Notes: a model not told the origin generated them from the letters alone. A stretch of 64,000 bases of DNA from Hyphomicrobiales bacterium (GCA_900469625.1 UBXV01000008.1:97644-161643), one strand, 5' to 3'; shown: positions 1 through 8,957, counted from the stretch's first letter. Program-made: numbers and translations.

Positions 1-61
1 TTGAATTCGCTATCCAATGGTGTTTGGCTAAAACAATAATAGAGGCAGGGGAACGACAACG

Positions 62-1018
62 ATGAACAAAGCACTCTCTCTCAAATTCTTGCTCGCGGGC
101 GCCGTTTCGGTGGCTGCCCTTGTTGCCGGCAACGCCGCGGCAGCCGAGCCGGAAAGCTGTGGCACCGTCCGTTTCTCCGACGTCGGATGGACGGATATCA
201 CCGCCACCACCGCTACGGTTTCCGCCGTTCTCAAGGGCCTCGGCTATGAGACCGACATCAAGGTTCTCTCCGTTCCGGTCACCTACACCTCGCTGAAGAA
301 CAAGGACATCGACGTCTTCCTCGGCAACTGGATGCCGACCCAGGAAAACGACGTTCGCCCCTATCTCGACGACAAGTCGGTCGAATCCTTCGGGCCAAAC
401 CTCGAAGGCGCGAAATACACGCTGGCGACAAACGCCAAGGGTGCCGAACTCGGCATCAAGGACTTCAAGGACATTGCCGCCCAGAAGGATGCGCTCGAAG
501 GCAAGATCTACGGCATCGAGCCGGGCAATGACGGCAACCGCCTGATCATCGACATGGTCGACAAGGACACCTTCGGCCTCAAGGGCTTCGAAGTGGTCGA
601 ATCCTCCGAACAGGGCATGCTGGCGCAGGTCGCCCGCTCTGAAAAGGACGGCGCGCCCATCGTGTTCCTCGGCTGGGAACCGCATCCGATGAACGCCAAT
701 TTCAAGCTTACCTATCTCTCCGGCGGCGACGACATCTTCGGCGCGAACTTCGGCGGCGCCAGCGTCTTCACCAATGTGCGCGCCGGCTACACCACCGAAT
801 GCCCGAATGTCGGCAAGCTGCTGACGAACCTCAAGTTCTCGCTGCAGATGGAAAACGAGATCATGGGCAAGATCCTGAACGACGGCAAGGAACCGGATGC
901 CGCCGCCAAGGAATGGCTGAAGGCCAACCCGGCGGCGATCGAACCATGGCTCGCCGGCGTCACCACCAAGGACGGTGGCGAGGGCCTCGCAGCCGCCAAG
1001 ACCGCGCTCGGGCTCTGA
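62..1018 (+). CDS. choX: Choline ABC transporter, periplasmic binding protein
   Basis: Periplasmic choline-binding protein of the ChoXWV importer, 318 aa. An N-terminal signal peptide (residues 1-27, ending in an Ala-rich AAAAE stretch) precedes an OpuAC-type fold. The segments GWTDITATTA and FLGNWMPTQ near the start of the mature protein are typical of ChoX, and aromatic residues such as W-x-P/H (GWEPHPMN) fit a cation-pi cage for trimethylammonium. A purine-rich AGGCAGGGGAA lies before the ATG. choW and choV follow, but an intrinsic terminator sits right after this gene, so the binding protein is probably made in excess. Recognition of choX rests on similarity to Sinorhizobium meliloti ChoX recalled from memory; a proline/glycine-betaine ligand is the alternative. 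Confidence 0.93.
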   Translation: MNKALSLKFLLAGAVSVAALVAGNAAAAEPESCGTVRFSDVGWTDITATTATVSAVLKGLGYETDIKVLSVPVTYTSLKNKDIDVFLGNWMPTQENDVRPYLDDKSVESFGPNLEGAKYTLATNAKGAELGIKDFKDIAAQKDALEGKIYGIEPGNDGNRLIIDMVDKDTFGLKGFEVVESSEQGMLAQVARSEKDGAPIVFLGWEPHPMNANFKLTYLSGGDDIFGANFGGASVFTNVRAGYTTECPNVGKLLTNLKFSLQMENEIMGKILNDGKEPDAAAKEWLKANPAAIEPWLAGVTTKDGGEGLAAAKTALGL

Positions 1019-1026
1019 GCGACGAC

Positions 1027-1054
1027 AAGGCGGGGGAAAACCCCGCCTTTTTTT
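1027..1054 (+). terminator. Intrinsic terminator between choX and choW
   Basis: Arms AAGGCGGGG (1027-1035) and CCCCGCCTT (1041-1049) pair perfectly around a GAAAA loop and run into seven T residues (1048-1054). It lies 9 nt after the choX stop and 48 nt before the choW start, so it should act as a partial terminator within the operon. Confidence 0.9.
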
Positions 1055-1101
1055 CACCGCATCGCGCGATAGTTTTGATTTGACGAGACGGATTCACCCC
1101 T

Positions 1102-1947
1102 GTGGAATTTCTGACCGAGTACCGCATCCCAATCGGCGGCTGGGCCAAGGCGTTCGTCGACTGGCTGACGACGAACTTCGAGCTATTCTTCGACCAGCTC
1201 GCCCGCTTCCTGTCCGGCGTCGTCGGCATCCTGCTCTATGTCCTGCAGACGCCGCACCCGCTGATCGTGGTCGCGGTGATCACCGCCCTTGCCTGGTGGT
1301 TCCGCCGCTCGCTCGGCATCACGCTGTTCACCGGCCTCGGCCTGCTCCTGATCATCAACCAGGGCTATTGGAAGGAAACGACGGAGACGCTGGCGCTGGT
1401 GCTGGCAGCCAGCGTCGTCAGCATGGCCGTCGGTGTGCCCCTTGGCATTGCCGCGGCGCGCCGCGCCTGGGTCTACGCCGTCATGCGGCCGATCCTTGAC
1501 CTGATGCAGACGATCCCGACCTTCGTCTACCTGATCCCTGCCCTCATCCTGTTCGGCCTCGGCATGGTGCCGGGCCTGATCGCCACCGTGATCTTCGCCA
1601 TTCCGGCACCCATCCGCCTCACCCGCCTCGGCATCATCTCGACGCCGCCCTCGCTGGTGGAGGCCGCCCAGGCCTTCGGCGCGACGCCCGGCCAGGTGTT
1701 GCGCAAGGTCGAACTGCCCTTCGCCATGCCGCAGATCATGGCGGGCCTCACCCAGACGATCATGCTGTCGCTGTCGATGGTGGTCATCGCGGCGCTTGTC
1801 GGTGCCAACGGGCTTGGCGTGCCCGTCCTTCGCGCCCTGAACTCGGTCAATGTCGCCAAGGGCTTCGAGGCCGGTCTCTGCATCGTCATCCTCGCCATCA
1901 TCCTCGACCGCCTGTTCCGCTCGTCCGACGAAGGAGAAGGCGCATGA
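1102..1947 (+). CDS. choW: Choline ABC transporter, permease
   Basis: Inner-membrane permease of the choline importer, 281 aa, starting at GTG. It has about six to seven hydrophobic segments and the binding-protein-dependent transport signature in the EAAQAFGATPGQVLRKVELP region (about residues 190-210), which forms the coupling helix that contacts ChoV. It belongs to the OpuAB/ProW family. Its stop overlaps the choV start by 4 nt (ATGA), so the two proteins are translationally coupled, unlike choX, which is separated by a terminator. Confidence 0.92.
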   Translation: MEFLTEYRIPIGGWAKAFVDWLTTNFELFFDQLARFLSGVVGILLYVLQTPHPLIVVAVITALAWWFRRSLGITLFTGLGLLLIINQGYWKETTETLALVLAASVVSMAVGVPLGIAAARRAWVYAVMRPILDLMQTIPTFVYLIPALILFGLGMVPGLIATVIFAIPAPIRLTRLGIISTPPSLVEAAQAFGATPGQVLRKVELPFAMPQIMAGLTQTIMLSLSMVVIAALVGANGLGVPVLRALNSVNVAKGFEAGLCIVILAIILDRLFRSSDEGEGA

Positions 1948-2993
1948 CCGACGCCGTCGTATTCAAGAACGTCGACATCATCTTCGGCAACAATCCGCAG
2001 ACCGCGCTGCAGATGGTCGACCAGGGCAAGACCCGCGACGAGATCGGCGCCGCCACCGGCCTGGTTCTCGGCGTCGCCGGTGCAACGCTGTCGATCAACG
2101 AGGGCGAGATCCTCGTGCTGATGGGGCTATCGGGCTCCGGCAAGTCGACGCTGCTTCGCGCCGTCAACGGCCTTGCGCCCGTCGTTCGCGGCGAAGTCGA
2201 GGTCAAGACCGCCAACGGGCCCCTCAACCCCTATCGCACGTCGCCGAAGTCGCTGCGCGACTTCCGCATGCACACCGTCTCGATGGTGTTCCAGCAGTTC
2301 GCGCTGCTGCCCTGGCGCACCGTCGCCGACAATGTCGGCTTCGGGCTGGAGCTTGCCGGCATGCCGGATGCGGAGCGCAAGGCCCGCGTCGGCGAACAGC
2401 TGGAACTCGTCAACCTGACGAAATGGGCGGGCCGCAAGGTCAACGAGCTTTCGGGCGGCATGCAGCAGCGCGTCGGCCTTGCCCGCGCCTTTGCCACCGG
2501 CGCGCCGATCCTTTTGATGGACGAACCGTTTTCGGCCCTGGACCCACTGATCCGCACACGCCTCCAGGATGAACTGCTCGAGTTCCAGCGTCGTTTGAAG
2601 AAGACCATCGTCTTCGTCAGCCATGACCTCGACGAGGCGTTCCGCATCGGCAACCGCATCGCCATCATGGAGGGTGGGCGCATCATCCAGTGCGGCACGC
2701 CGCAGGACATCGTCAGAAACCCCGCCAACCAGTATGTCGCCGATTTCGTCCAGCACATGAACCCGATCACCATGCTGACGGCCAAGGACGTGATGCAGAC
2801 CGGCGTCCAGCGTGGGGCGACCGTCGCCGGCGTGACGGCGACCGCCAAGCCGACGACGCCGCTGGTCGACATCCTCGACGCCATGTCCCGCCAGCCGGGT
2901 AGCGTCGGCGTCGTCGACAACGGTTCCGTCGTCGGCACGATCAATGCGCAGAACATCGTCGAGGGCCTGACGCGACACCGCAACAAAAGTTGA
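1944..2993 (+). CDS. choV: Choline ABC transporter, ATP-binding protein
   Basis: ATPase subunit of ChoXWV, 349 aa. Walker A is GLSGSGKST (about residues 60-68), the signature is LSGGMQQRVGLARA, Walker B is ILLMDEPFSALD, and the switch His lies in FVSHDLDEA. The C-terminal 70-80 residues after AKDVMQTG resemble a partial CBS module, as in OpuAA/ProV-type ATPases that sense ionic strength. The start ATG overlaps the choW stop. A terminator follows 22 nt after the stop. Confidence 0.93.
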   Translation: MTDAVVFKNVDIIFGNNPQTALQMVDQGKTRDEIGAATGLVLGVAGATLSINEGEILVLMGLSGSGKSTLLRAVNGLAPVVRGEVEVKTANGPLNPYRTSPKSLRDFRMHTVSMVFQQFALLPWRTVADNVGFGLELAGMPDAERKARVGEQLELVNLTKWAGRKVNELSGGMQQRVGLARAFATGAPILLMDEPFSALDPLIRTRLQDELLEFQRRLKKTIVFVSHDLDEAFRIGNRIAIMEGGRIIQCGTPQDIVRNPANQYVADFVQHMNPITMLTAKDVMQTGVQRGATVAGVTATAKPTTPLVDILDAMSRQPGSVGVVDNGSVVGTINAQNIVEGLTRHRNKS

Positions 2994-3015
2994 CGAAAGC
3001 GCACAAGAAGCCAAT

Positions 3016-3041
3016 AAAGCCCGGACCCGTTCCGGGCTTTT
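3016..3041 (+). terminator. Terminator after choV
   Basis: AAAGCCCGGA (3016-3025) pairs perfectly with TCCGGGCTTT (3031-3040) around a 5-nt loop and ends in four T. It closes the choXWV operon. Confidence 0.88.
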
Positions 3042-3081
3042 GCGTTCGGGGTGCGGGCTGCACGTCAGGAAGGACCGAGGA

Positions 3082-3825
3082 ATGACCGACAAGCCGAACG
3101 TTTTGCGCGAAACCGACGATGAAGCGCGCAAGCTCGCGCACACCCTTCTGCGCGGCGCCCGCAGCGGCTCCCTTGCGGCCATCGAGCCGGAAAGCGGCGG
3201 TTTCCCCTTCGTCAGCCGCGTGCTCGTCGGCATGGATGTCGATGGCGTGCCGTTGATCCTGATCTCGAAACTGTCGACCCATACCAAGGCGCTGCTCGCC
3301 GATACCCGCGCCTCGCTTCTGACGGGAGAACCCGGCAAGGGCGATCCGCTCGCCCATCCTCGGCTCACGGTCCAGTGCGAGGCGGAGGCGGTTGCGCGTG
3401 ATTCGGACGCACACGCCCGCATACGCGAGCGTTTCGTCCGTCGGCATCCGAAATCGAAGCTCTATGTCGACTTCCCGGACTTCGGTTTCTTCCGCCTGAA
3501 CCCGTTACGTGCGAGCCTTAACGGTGGATTTGGCCGGGCCTACGTGCTGTCGGCCGCAGATCTCGTGATCGATTCGCCCGCCACCGCATCTCTCGCCGCC
3601 ATGGAAAACGGCGCAATCGAGCATATGAATGCCGATCATGGAGAAGCGGTCAGATTTTATGCTGAAAAACTCTGCAATGCGCCCGCAGGCGACTGGAAGG
3701 TGGTGGGCATCGACGCGGCCGGACTGGATCTCGCCTATGGCGACCAATTGAAGCGGCTCGATTTCCCTGCCCCGTTGCAGGACAGTTCGGAGTTACGGCC
3801 ACTTTTGCGCGAACTTTACGGTTAA
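3082..3825 (+). CDS. HugZ-family pyridoxamine-phosphate-oxidase-like protein with DUF2470 domain
   Basis: Cytoplasmic split-barrel protein, 247 aa. The N-terminal ~150 residues look like a pyridoxamine 5'-phosphate oxidase/heme-utilisation (HugZ) barrel (GSLAAIEPESGGFPFVSRV, then a flavin- or heme-binding type strand pattern). The C-terminal ~80 residues (IEHMNADHGEAVRFY) are a DUF2470 module. The ATG at 3082 has AGGACCGAGGA directly before it, better than an in-frame upstream TTG. It stands alone between choV and nolR. HugZ homologues bind or degrade heme; whether this one does is not visible here. Confidence 0.8.
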   Translation: MTDKPNVLRETDDEARKLAHTLLRGARSGSLAAIEPESGGFPFVSRVLVGMDVDGVPLILISKLSTHTKALLADTRASLLTGEPGKGDPLAHPRLTVQCEAEAVARDSDAHARIRERFVRRHPKSKLYVDFPDFGFFRLNPLRASLNGGFGRAYVLSAADLVIDSPATASLAAMENGAIEHMNADHGEAVRFYAEKLCNAPAGDWKVVGIDAAGLDLAYGDQLKRLDFPAPLQDSSELRPLLRELYG

Positions 3826-3872
3826 TCGCTCGCCAAATACCCCCATTTCTTGCAGTAGGTAGTTGCCCTTTT

Positions 3873-3888
3873 ATGCATCACGACTAAT
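3873..3888 (-). promoter_or_regulatory. NolR box in the nolR promoter
   Basis: On the minus strand the sequence is ATTAG-N9-AT, an exact match to the published NolR consensus (A/T)TTAG-N9-A(T/A). It lies 45-60 bp upstream of the nolR start, where a repressor could block transcription. This agrees with the negative autoregulation known for nolR. Confidence 0.75.
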
Positions 3889-3932
3889 TATCGTCCTTCG
3901 TCAACCATAACTACGTGTGATGTAATTTTCGC

Positions 3933-4289
3933 ATGGAGCACGCAATGCAGCCACTTTCGCCTGAAAAACACGATGAAGCCGAGATAGCAGCCGGCTTCCT
4001 CTCGGCCATGGCAAATCCTAAGCGCCTTCTCATCCTCGATTCCCTTGTCAAGGAAGAGATGGCCGTCGGCGCATTGGCCAACAAGGTGGGCTTGAGCCAG
4101 TCCGCTCTGTCCCAGCATCTGTCGAAACTGCGCGCCCAGAACCTGGTCAGCACGCGCCGTGACGCACAGACGATCTACTATTCCAGCTCGTCTGACGCCG
4201 TCATGAGGATTCTGGGTACCCTGTCCGACATCTATGGCGTCGAAGCAAACGCCATGGCAGAAAAGACGTTGGTCCGCCGCTCGGCCTGA
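3933..4289 (+). CDS. nolR: ArsR-family global regulator of nodulation and growth-phase genes
   Basis: Winged-helix DNA-binding repressor of the ArsR family, 118 aa (114 aa from the second ATG at 3945, which has GGAG six bases upstream and may be the real start). The recognition helix region VGLSQSALSQHLSKLR (about residues 50-65) and the sequence around AMANPKRLLILDSL match rhizobial NolR as I recall it. There are no ArsR metal-binding Cys residues, as expected for NolR. NolR represses core nod genes and modulates symbiotic and stationary-phase functions; no nod genes occur in this window. Confidence 0.92.
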   Translation: MEHAMQPLSPEKHDEAEIAAGFLSAMANPKRLLILDSLVKEEMAVGALANKVGLSQSALSQHLSKLRAQNLVSTRRDAQTIYYSSSSDAVMRILGTLSDIYGVEANAMAEKTLVRRSA

Positions 4290-4325
4290 CCTCATCAGTC
4301 CGTAACAGGGATCTTGCCCTGAAGT

Positions 4326-4353
4326 AGCCCCACTCGAGCGATCGCGCGGGGCT
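4326..4353 (+). terminator. Possible terminator after nolR
   Basis: AGCCCC (4326-4331) pairs with GGGGCT (4348-4353), followed by a T-rich but broken tail. It begins 37 nt after the nolR stop. The stem is short. Confidence 0.5.
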
Positions 4354-4517
4354 TATTCATTTCTAGAGCCCGGCAAACCGCGCATAGCCATTGCCTTGTC
4401 GAAGGGCGGGCGGGCTCCGTTTGCTGGGCCCTCCGATGCTTGTCGTCGATGTTTACCCGCCCTTGAGATTTCAGGGGCAGGATGCGCCCCGAGCGAAACA
4501 GCCGGGACATCGGGTTC

Positions 4518-5564
4518 ATGCAAGACAAGGTCCGTTGGGGCATCGCCGGTACCGGCGCGATCGCAGAGAGCTTCGCGTCCGATATTCAGTTTGCCGGCAA
4601 CGCCGAGCTGACGGCCGTCTATTCCCGCAGCAAGGACAAGGCCGAGGCCTTCGCCGCCCGGTTCGGCGACATCATAGCCCATTCCAGCATCGATGCCTTT
4701 GCCGCCGATCCCGCTATCGATGCGGTTTACGTCGCCTCCCCCAACGCCGTCCACCTGGAGCAGGGCATCGTCTTCCTGTCGGCGAACAAGTCCGTTCTGG
4801 TCGAAAAGCCGTTGGCGACGTCGTTCGACGACGCGCGGTCGCTCGCAGCGCTTGCGGCGACCAAGGGGCTTTTCGCCATGGAGGGCCTGTGGACCTGCTT
4901 CCTGCCCGCGATCGCCAAGGCCCGCGCCCTGCTGGACGCAGAGGCTCTCGGGCGCATCCGGCACGTGACGGCCGAGCTTGCCTACGAGAAGCCGTTTGAT
5001 CCCAACAGCCGCTTCTTTGACGCGAGGCTCGGCGGTGGCTCGTTGCTTGACCTCGGCATCTATCCGCTGTCGCTTTGCCTCAATCTGTTCGGCCAGCCGC
5101 GGGCAGTCGAAGGCCGCTGGCAGCGCGCACCGACCGGTGTCGATCTGTCGGCTGACATGTGCCTGTCCTACACCGGCTTCCAGGCTCATCTGTCCTGTGG
5201 CTTCGACCGCGACGGCGAAAACCGGTTCGTCATCGACGGCGATCGCGGCACGCTCGTCATCGACGCACCGTTTCTGAAGGCGAGCCGCCTGTTCCTTGCC
5301 AACAACGGTTTGGTGCGCAAGGCGATCGCACCGAGAGGCCGGGGCCTGTGGGCGAAAGGGTTGACGCGCGCCGCCAGGCGCATCTCCCTGCCCGGTCTTC
5401 AGCGCTTCGACCTGCCTTTCCCTGGCAACGGCTTGCAGTTCGAGATCGTGGCCGCGAGCGCCGCAATCCTGGAAGGCTGGCACGAGCATCTGCTCATGCC
5501 GACATCGCGAAGCCTGCAGGCCATCGAGATCATCGAAACGATCCGCGGCCTGCCGCCGTCATAG
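4518..5564 (+). CDS. Gfo/Idh/MocA-family NAD(P)-dependent oxidoreductase
   Basis: Soluble sugar or cyclitol dehydrogenase-like protein, 348 aa. The N-terminal Rossmann fold has WGIAGTGAIAESFA (residues 6-19) and the family's EKPLATS motif near residue 98, whose Lys is catalytic in relatives. The C-terminal half is the family's open beta-sheet domain (GGGSLLDLGIYPLSL). The ATG at 4518 starts just before the dinucleotide-binding strand. The substrate cannot be told. The 3' end overlaps the convergent neighbour, another family member, by 6 nt; the two are not close copies. Confidence 0.85.
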   Translation: MQDKVRWGIAGTGAIAESFASDIQFAGNAELTAVYSRSKDKAEAFAARFGDIIAHSSIDAFAADPAIDAVYVASPNAVHLEQGIVFLSANKSVLVEKPLATSFDDARSLAALAATKGLFAMEGLWTCFLPAIAKARALLDAEALGRIRHVTAELAYEKPFDPNSRFFDARLGGGSLLDLGIYPLSLCLNLFGQPRAVEGRWQRAPTGVDLSADMCLSYTGFQAHLSCGFDRDGENRFVIDGDRGTLVIDAPFLKASRLFLANNGLVRKAIAPRGRGLWAKGLTRAARRISLPGLQRFDLPFPGNGLQFEIVAASAAILEGWHEHLLMPTSRSLQAIEIIETIRGLPPS

Positions 5565-6695
5565 GTCGCGTGGACGGTAGCCCTGCCGGCCGTTGTTGAG
5601 GGCAAGCACGATTTCGGTCAGATGGCGCGCGGTTGCGCCGGAAAAGAACGGCGTCGTTCCCTTTGCGATTGCGTCGGCCTGCGCGGCGATGCCGCCGACG
5701 AAGTCGATCCTCGAGGGATAGGCGGGCAAGGCCGATGTCGCTGCCCGCTTGGGATACCCGACCCTGTTGCCGGCATAGAGCCTGAGCGGCAGCTTGCGAC
5801 CGACCTTCCACTCGACCCAGTCGAGAACGCGATGCTGCAGCGAGCGCTTGGCGCCGAAGGCTTCCAGATGAATGGGCGAACGGTTGTCCCAGAGATCGCG
5901 CACGACGATAGTGCCCTTGTCACCGATGATGGTCAGCGAACGGTCGCGCGGGGCCGCCAGTCCGCAGGTCACCCGCGCCGTCACACCGGAGCGGAATGAC
6001 AGGCAGCCGACCGAAAAATCCGGGCCGAGACGCAGGCTCTCCGTGCCCGGCCCTTTGTCCGGGAAGGTCAGCGCGGAAACGGCAGTGACCTCGGCAACCG
6101 GACCGAACAGCGAGACGAGCCAGCTTGCCGCATAGCCCGCATGTTCAAGCGTGCAGCCGACTTCGAACTCGTGCACGCCCGGCCAGCGGGCGCCGGAACG
6201 GCTGCGCCAGTCACGCCAGTTGGCCTTGAACACCGGGCCGTCCTCCATTTCGGCATAGGCAAGGCGCGGCGTGCCGATGGCACCACTTTTAAGCAGCGAG
6301 GCGCAGAGCGCATGCGCTTCGCTGAGCGCATTGGCGGGCGCGCCGGCAAGGACGAGCCCTCGCTCTTTCGCCAGTTCCACCAGTTCGCTCGCCTCGTCGA
6401 CATCCATCGCCAGCGGCTTCTCGCAATAGACGTGCTTGCCGGCGCAAAGTGCCGCACGGTTTACGGTATAGTGGCTCTCCGGCGTCGTCAGGTTGACGAC
6501 GATCGCCACCGCCGGGTCAGCCAGCGCCTCCTCAAGCGACGCGTAGCGCTCGACCTTCCAATAGTCGGCAAATGCATCCAGGCGCGCCACGTCGCGGTCC
6601 CATGCGCCCGTGAGCCGGAGTTGCGGATGGTTGGCAAGCGTCGTCATGTAATAATCGGCAACGAAGCCGGTCCCGACAAAGGCAATTCCGGTCAT
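5559..6695 (-). CDS. Gfo/Idh/MocA-family oxidoreductase, downstream of GH9 glycosidase
   Basis: NAD(P)-dependent dehydrogenase-like protein, 378 aa. The GTGFVADYY nucleotide-binding loop is at residues 8-16, and CEKPLAMDVDEA (about residue 94) carries the conserved Lys. It starts 12 nt after the stop of the GH9 gene on the same strand, so the two are probably cotranscribed, which suggests a role in modifying a sugar released by, or exported with, the GH9 substrate. The substrate is unknown. Confidence 0.85.
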   Translation of the reverse strand: MTGIAFVGTGFVADYYMTTLANHPQLRLTGAWDRDVARLDAFADYWKVERYASLEEALADPAVAIVVNLTTPESHYTVNRAALCAGKHVYCEKPLAMDVDEASELVELAKERGLVLAGAPANALSEAHALCASLLKSGAIGTPRLAYAEMEDGPVFKANWRDWRSRSGARWPGVHEFEVGCTLEHAGYAASWLVSLFGPVAEVTAVSALTFPDKGPGTESLRLGPDFSVGCLSFRSGVTARVTCGLAAPRDRSLTIIGDKGTIVVRDLWDNRSPIHLEAFGAKRSLQHRVLDWVEWKVGRKLPLRLYAGNRVGYPKRAATSALPAYPSRIDFVGGIAAQADAIAKGTTPFFSGATARHLTEIVLALNNGRQGYRPRDL

Positions 6696-6707
6696 GACTG
6701 CGGCCCC

Positions 6708-8957
6708 CTAGCGTGCGTCGGCAAGGAACGACGCGACATAGACGAGCGGCGCATTCCAGTTGATGGTGATCTCATTGGAGCCATAGGCCTCGATATCGTC
6801 GACATAACAGGTTTGCGGCGCGCACCCCGTCAGGCGCTGCTTGGCGATCGCATCGACCGGCGTCGAATTCGGCCCGCCCGCCAGCGATCCGACTGGCGGG
6901 TTGGGCAGGCTCGGATCCACCTGCCGGGCATACCAGCGGCTGTGCTGGTTGACCGGCGAGCGCGCGCCGTAGCCCGTGATGTAGGAGAATGCCAGTGCAT
7001 TCCGGCCGAGCAGATAATCCATGCTCTCGCGCGCGCCGTTGAGGAAGGCCCTGTCGCCAGAGAGATCGAAGGCGGCCGAAAGCACGATGATGTTCTGCAG
7101 GATCAGCTGGTTCGATCCCCAGTCGTAGCGGTGGTTTCTCGGCCTGTAGATCTGCCCGAAAGGTTCGGCCGCCTGTCGCGTGAGAAAGTCCCGCCCGGCC
7201 GTCAGAACCGAGTGCCTGATCATGGCGAGATCGGCCTTGGGCAAGGCTTCACCGTAAAGCGCCAGCTGCAGCCGGGCGAAGCCGGCAACGTTGCGCCAGT
7301 CGAAGGCACCGGTCGCCTGCAGCACCTCGCCCGACCAATGGGGAGACGCGCGCAGCGCCTCGAGATATTTCGCGTCCCCGGTCGTCAGAAACAGCTCTGT
7401 CGCGGCCCAATAAAGCTCGTCGGAAACGTCGTCGTCGTCATAATCGCCACCACCCGCGTTGCCGTCCGATTTCGGCGCGGTCAGGACGGGATTGGCATTG
7501 GCCGCGACCCAGGCCTTGCGCGCCGCCGAAAGCAACCGTTTGGCAAAGCTCGGATTGTCCTTGGCATAGAGCCGCGATGCCTGGGCCGCGACCGCCGCGA
7601 CATCGAAGGTCGCAGCCGTCGAAGGCCGATGAAGCGCCCGCGCCTTCGGGTCTTCGCTCGGCAGCATCGGTGGCGAGGTCCACTCGGCATCATGGATCTT
7701 GTGGTGCACCATTCCGGCAAGCGGCTCGCCGTCCGGCACCATCATCGAGAGCAGGAATTGCAGCTCCCATCGCGCCTCGTCGAGCAGATCGGGAATGCCG
7801 TTGCCGCTCTCGGGTATGCGCGAAAGCCGATCACCGAGCGCCGGCGACTTGGCACCCCCAAAGGAACGCGCCCGCTCATAGGTCGCCAAAAGCTGCGCCG
7901 CCGAGATCGCGCCGTTGACCGCATACTTGCCGTGATCGCCGGCATCGTACCAGCCGCCGGAAACGTCGAGGCGATAGGAGCAGGACCAGTCGCCATAAAG
8001 CGCCTTCGCCGCCGGCCCCGAGAGGCAGCCGACGGATGTGTCGCCTTCGTTCGGCGCGACGCCGATATGCCCGGCCGGCCGGGCATAGGCCTTGCCGGCG
8101 ATATCGCCCCGGATCTTCACGCCGCTACGCTGCGGATAGAACCAGGACAGCGCATCGACCGTCAGGCGTCCGTAGAGATTGTCGGAAATCGAAAACCGGT
8201 CGCTGCTCCAGTCGCCCGAAACCAGCCGGTAGCCGTCGCCGGGAACACCATAGGCGGAAAAATCCGCCACATGCGTCCTCACGCCGGCCGATGGGTCGAA
8301 ACCGCTCGGGCGGGTCGTTCCCTCCCCGACAACGGCGTCGCCGGCGTCGACCAGCTGAAAGGAAATAGCCTGGCGCGCATCGGAAATCACCGTCGCCCGC
8401 TTGGGGCCATCGGTGAGATAGCCGAGTTGATTGACGCGGATCGCCGGCCCATCCTTAGCCCGATTGGCTGCAGCAGGCGCGGCAATCTCCGTGAGCGACA
8501 CATCGTCCACGCAGAAGCGCCAGGGCTTTTCTGCTCCGCCAAGCGGGAAGATCAGTTGCGCCTCGTCCGCTTCCGTCGCCATGAAGTCTGCCGAAAAAGG
8601 CGCAGGTTCGGGTGCACCGGCGATCATGAATTCGCCCTGCGTCGTCCAGGGCTCGGCGCCGCGCTGGATACGGACCGGCACCGCGCGGACGGCGTCTGTC
8701 GTCAACGCCAGCCTGTAGTGAAGGCCGGGCTCGAGCTTCAACCCGTTAAGACCGACAAGTCGGTCCCAGGTCTCGCCACCCGCCGAAACGTCGGCGCAGA
8801 GTTGCCCGCCGTCGCGCGAAAGCGTCACGCCGTCTCCCGCCCAGAAGCTGTCTTCACCGTGCTCGAAGCGACCGTCGACGATCAGCTCGGCGCCCGCTGC
8901 CATGCCAGGCAGAATAAGGACGGCAATCGCCGCCTGCGCGATACCCAACCTCGACAC
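6708..8957 (-). CDS. Secreted glycoside hydrolase family 9 (endoglucanase-like)
   Basis: Predicted exported beta-glucanase, 749 aa. Residues 1-23 form a signal peptide. Residues about 24-160 resemble a CBM4/9-type jelly roll (ELIVDGRFEHGEDSFW start, FCVDDVSL end). About 172-255 is the Ig-like CelD_N domain (IRVNQLGYLTDGPKRA). The rest is a GH9 (alpha/alpha)6 catalytic domain with the nucleophile-side motif GGWYDAGDHGKY (D338, D341), the His motif NQHSRW, LAGGPN, and the acid/base Glu729 in SNEITINWN. All catalytic residues are present, so it should be active on a beta-glucan. GH9 is not the usual rhizobial cellulase family (CelC is GH8). It heads a two-gene unit with the downstream oxidoreductase. 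Confidence 0.9.
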   Translation of the reverse strand: MSRLGIAQAAIAVLILPGMAAGAELIVDGRFEHGEDSFWAGDGVTLSRDGGQLCADVSAGGETWDRLVGLNGLKLEPGLHYRLALTTDAVRAVPVRIQRGAEPWTTQGEFMIAGAPEPAPFSADFMATEADEAQLIFPLGGAEKPWRFCVDDVSLTEIAAPAAANRAKDGPAIRVNQLGYLTDGPKRATVISDARQAISFQLVDAGDAVVGEGTTRPSGFDPSAGVRTHVADFSAYGVPGDGYRLVSGDWSSDRFSISDNLYGRLTVDALSWFYPQRSGVKIRGDIAGKAYARPAGHIGVAPNEGDTSVGCLSGPAAKALYGDWSCSYRLDVSGGWYDAGDHGKYAVNGAISAAQLLATYERARSFGGAKSPALGDRLSRIPESGNGIPDLLDEARWELQFLLSMMVPDGEPLAGMVHHKIHDAEWTSPPMLPSEDPKARALHRPSTAATFDVAAVAAQASRLYAKDNPSFAKRLLSAARKAWVAANANPVLTAPKSDGNAGGGDYDDDDVSDELYWAATELFLTTGDAKYLEALRASPHWSGEVLQATGAFDWRNVAGFARLQLALYGEALPKADLAMIRHSVLTAGRDFLTRQAAEPFGQIYRPRNHRYDWGSNQLILQNIIVLSAAFDLSGDRAFLNGARESMDYLLGRNALAFSYITGYGARSPVNQHSRWYARQVDPSLPNPPVGSLAGGPNSTPVDAIAKQRLTGCAPQTCYVDDIEAYGSNEITINWNAPLVYVASFLADAR

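Noticed and set aside
1070..1101. TTGACG before choW as a -35 box for a separate promoter
   Set aside because: The matching -10 would fall in or after the start codon.
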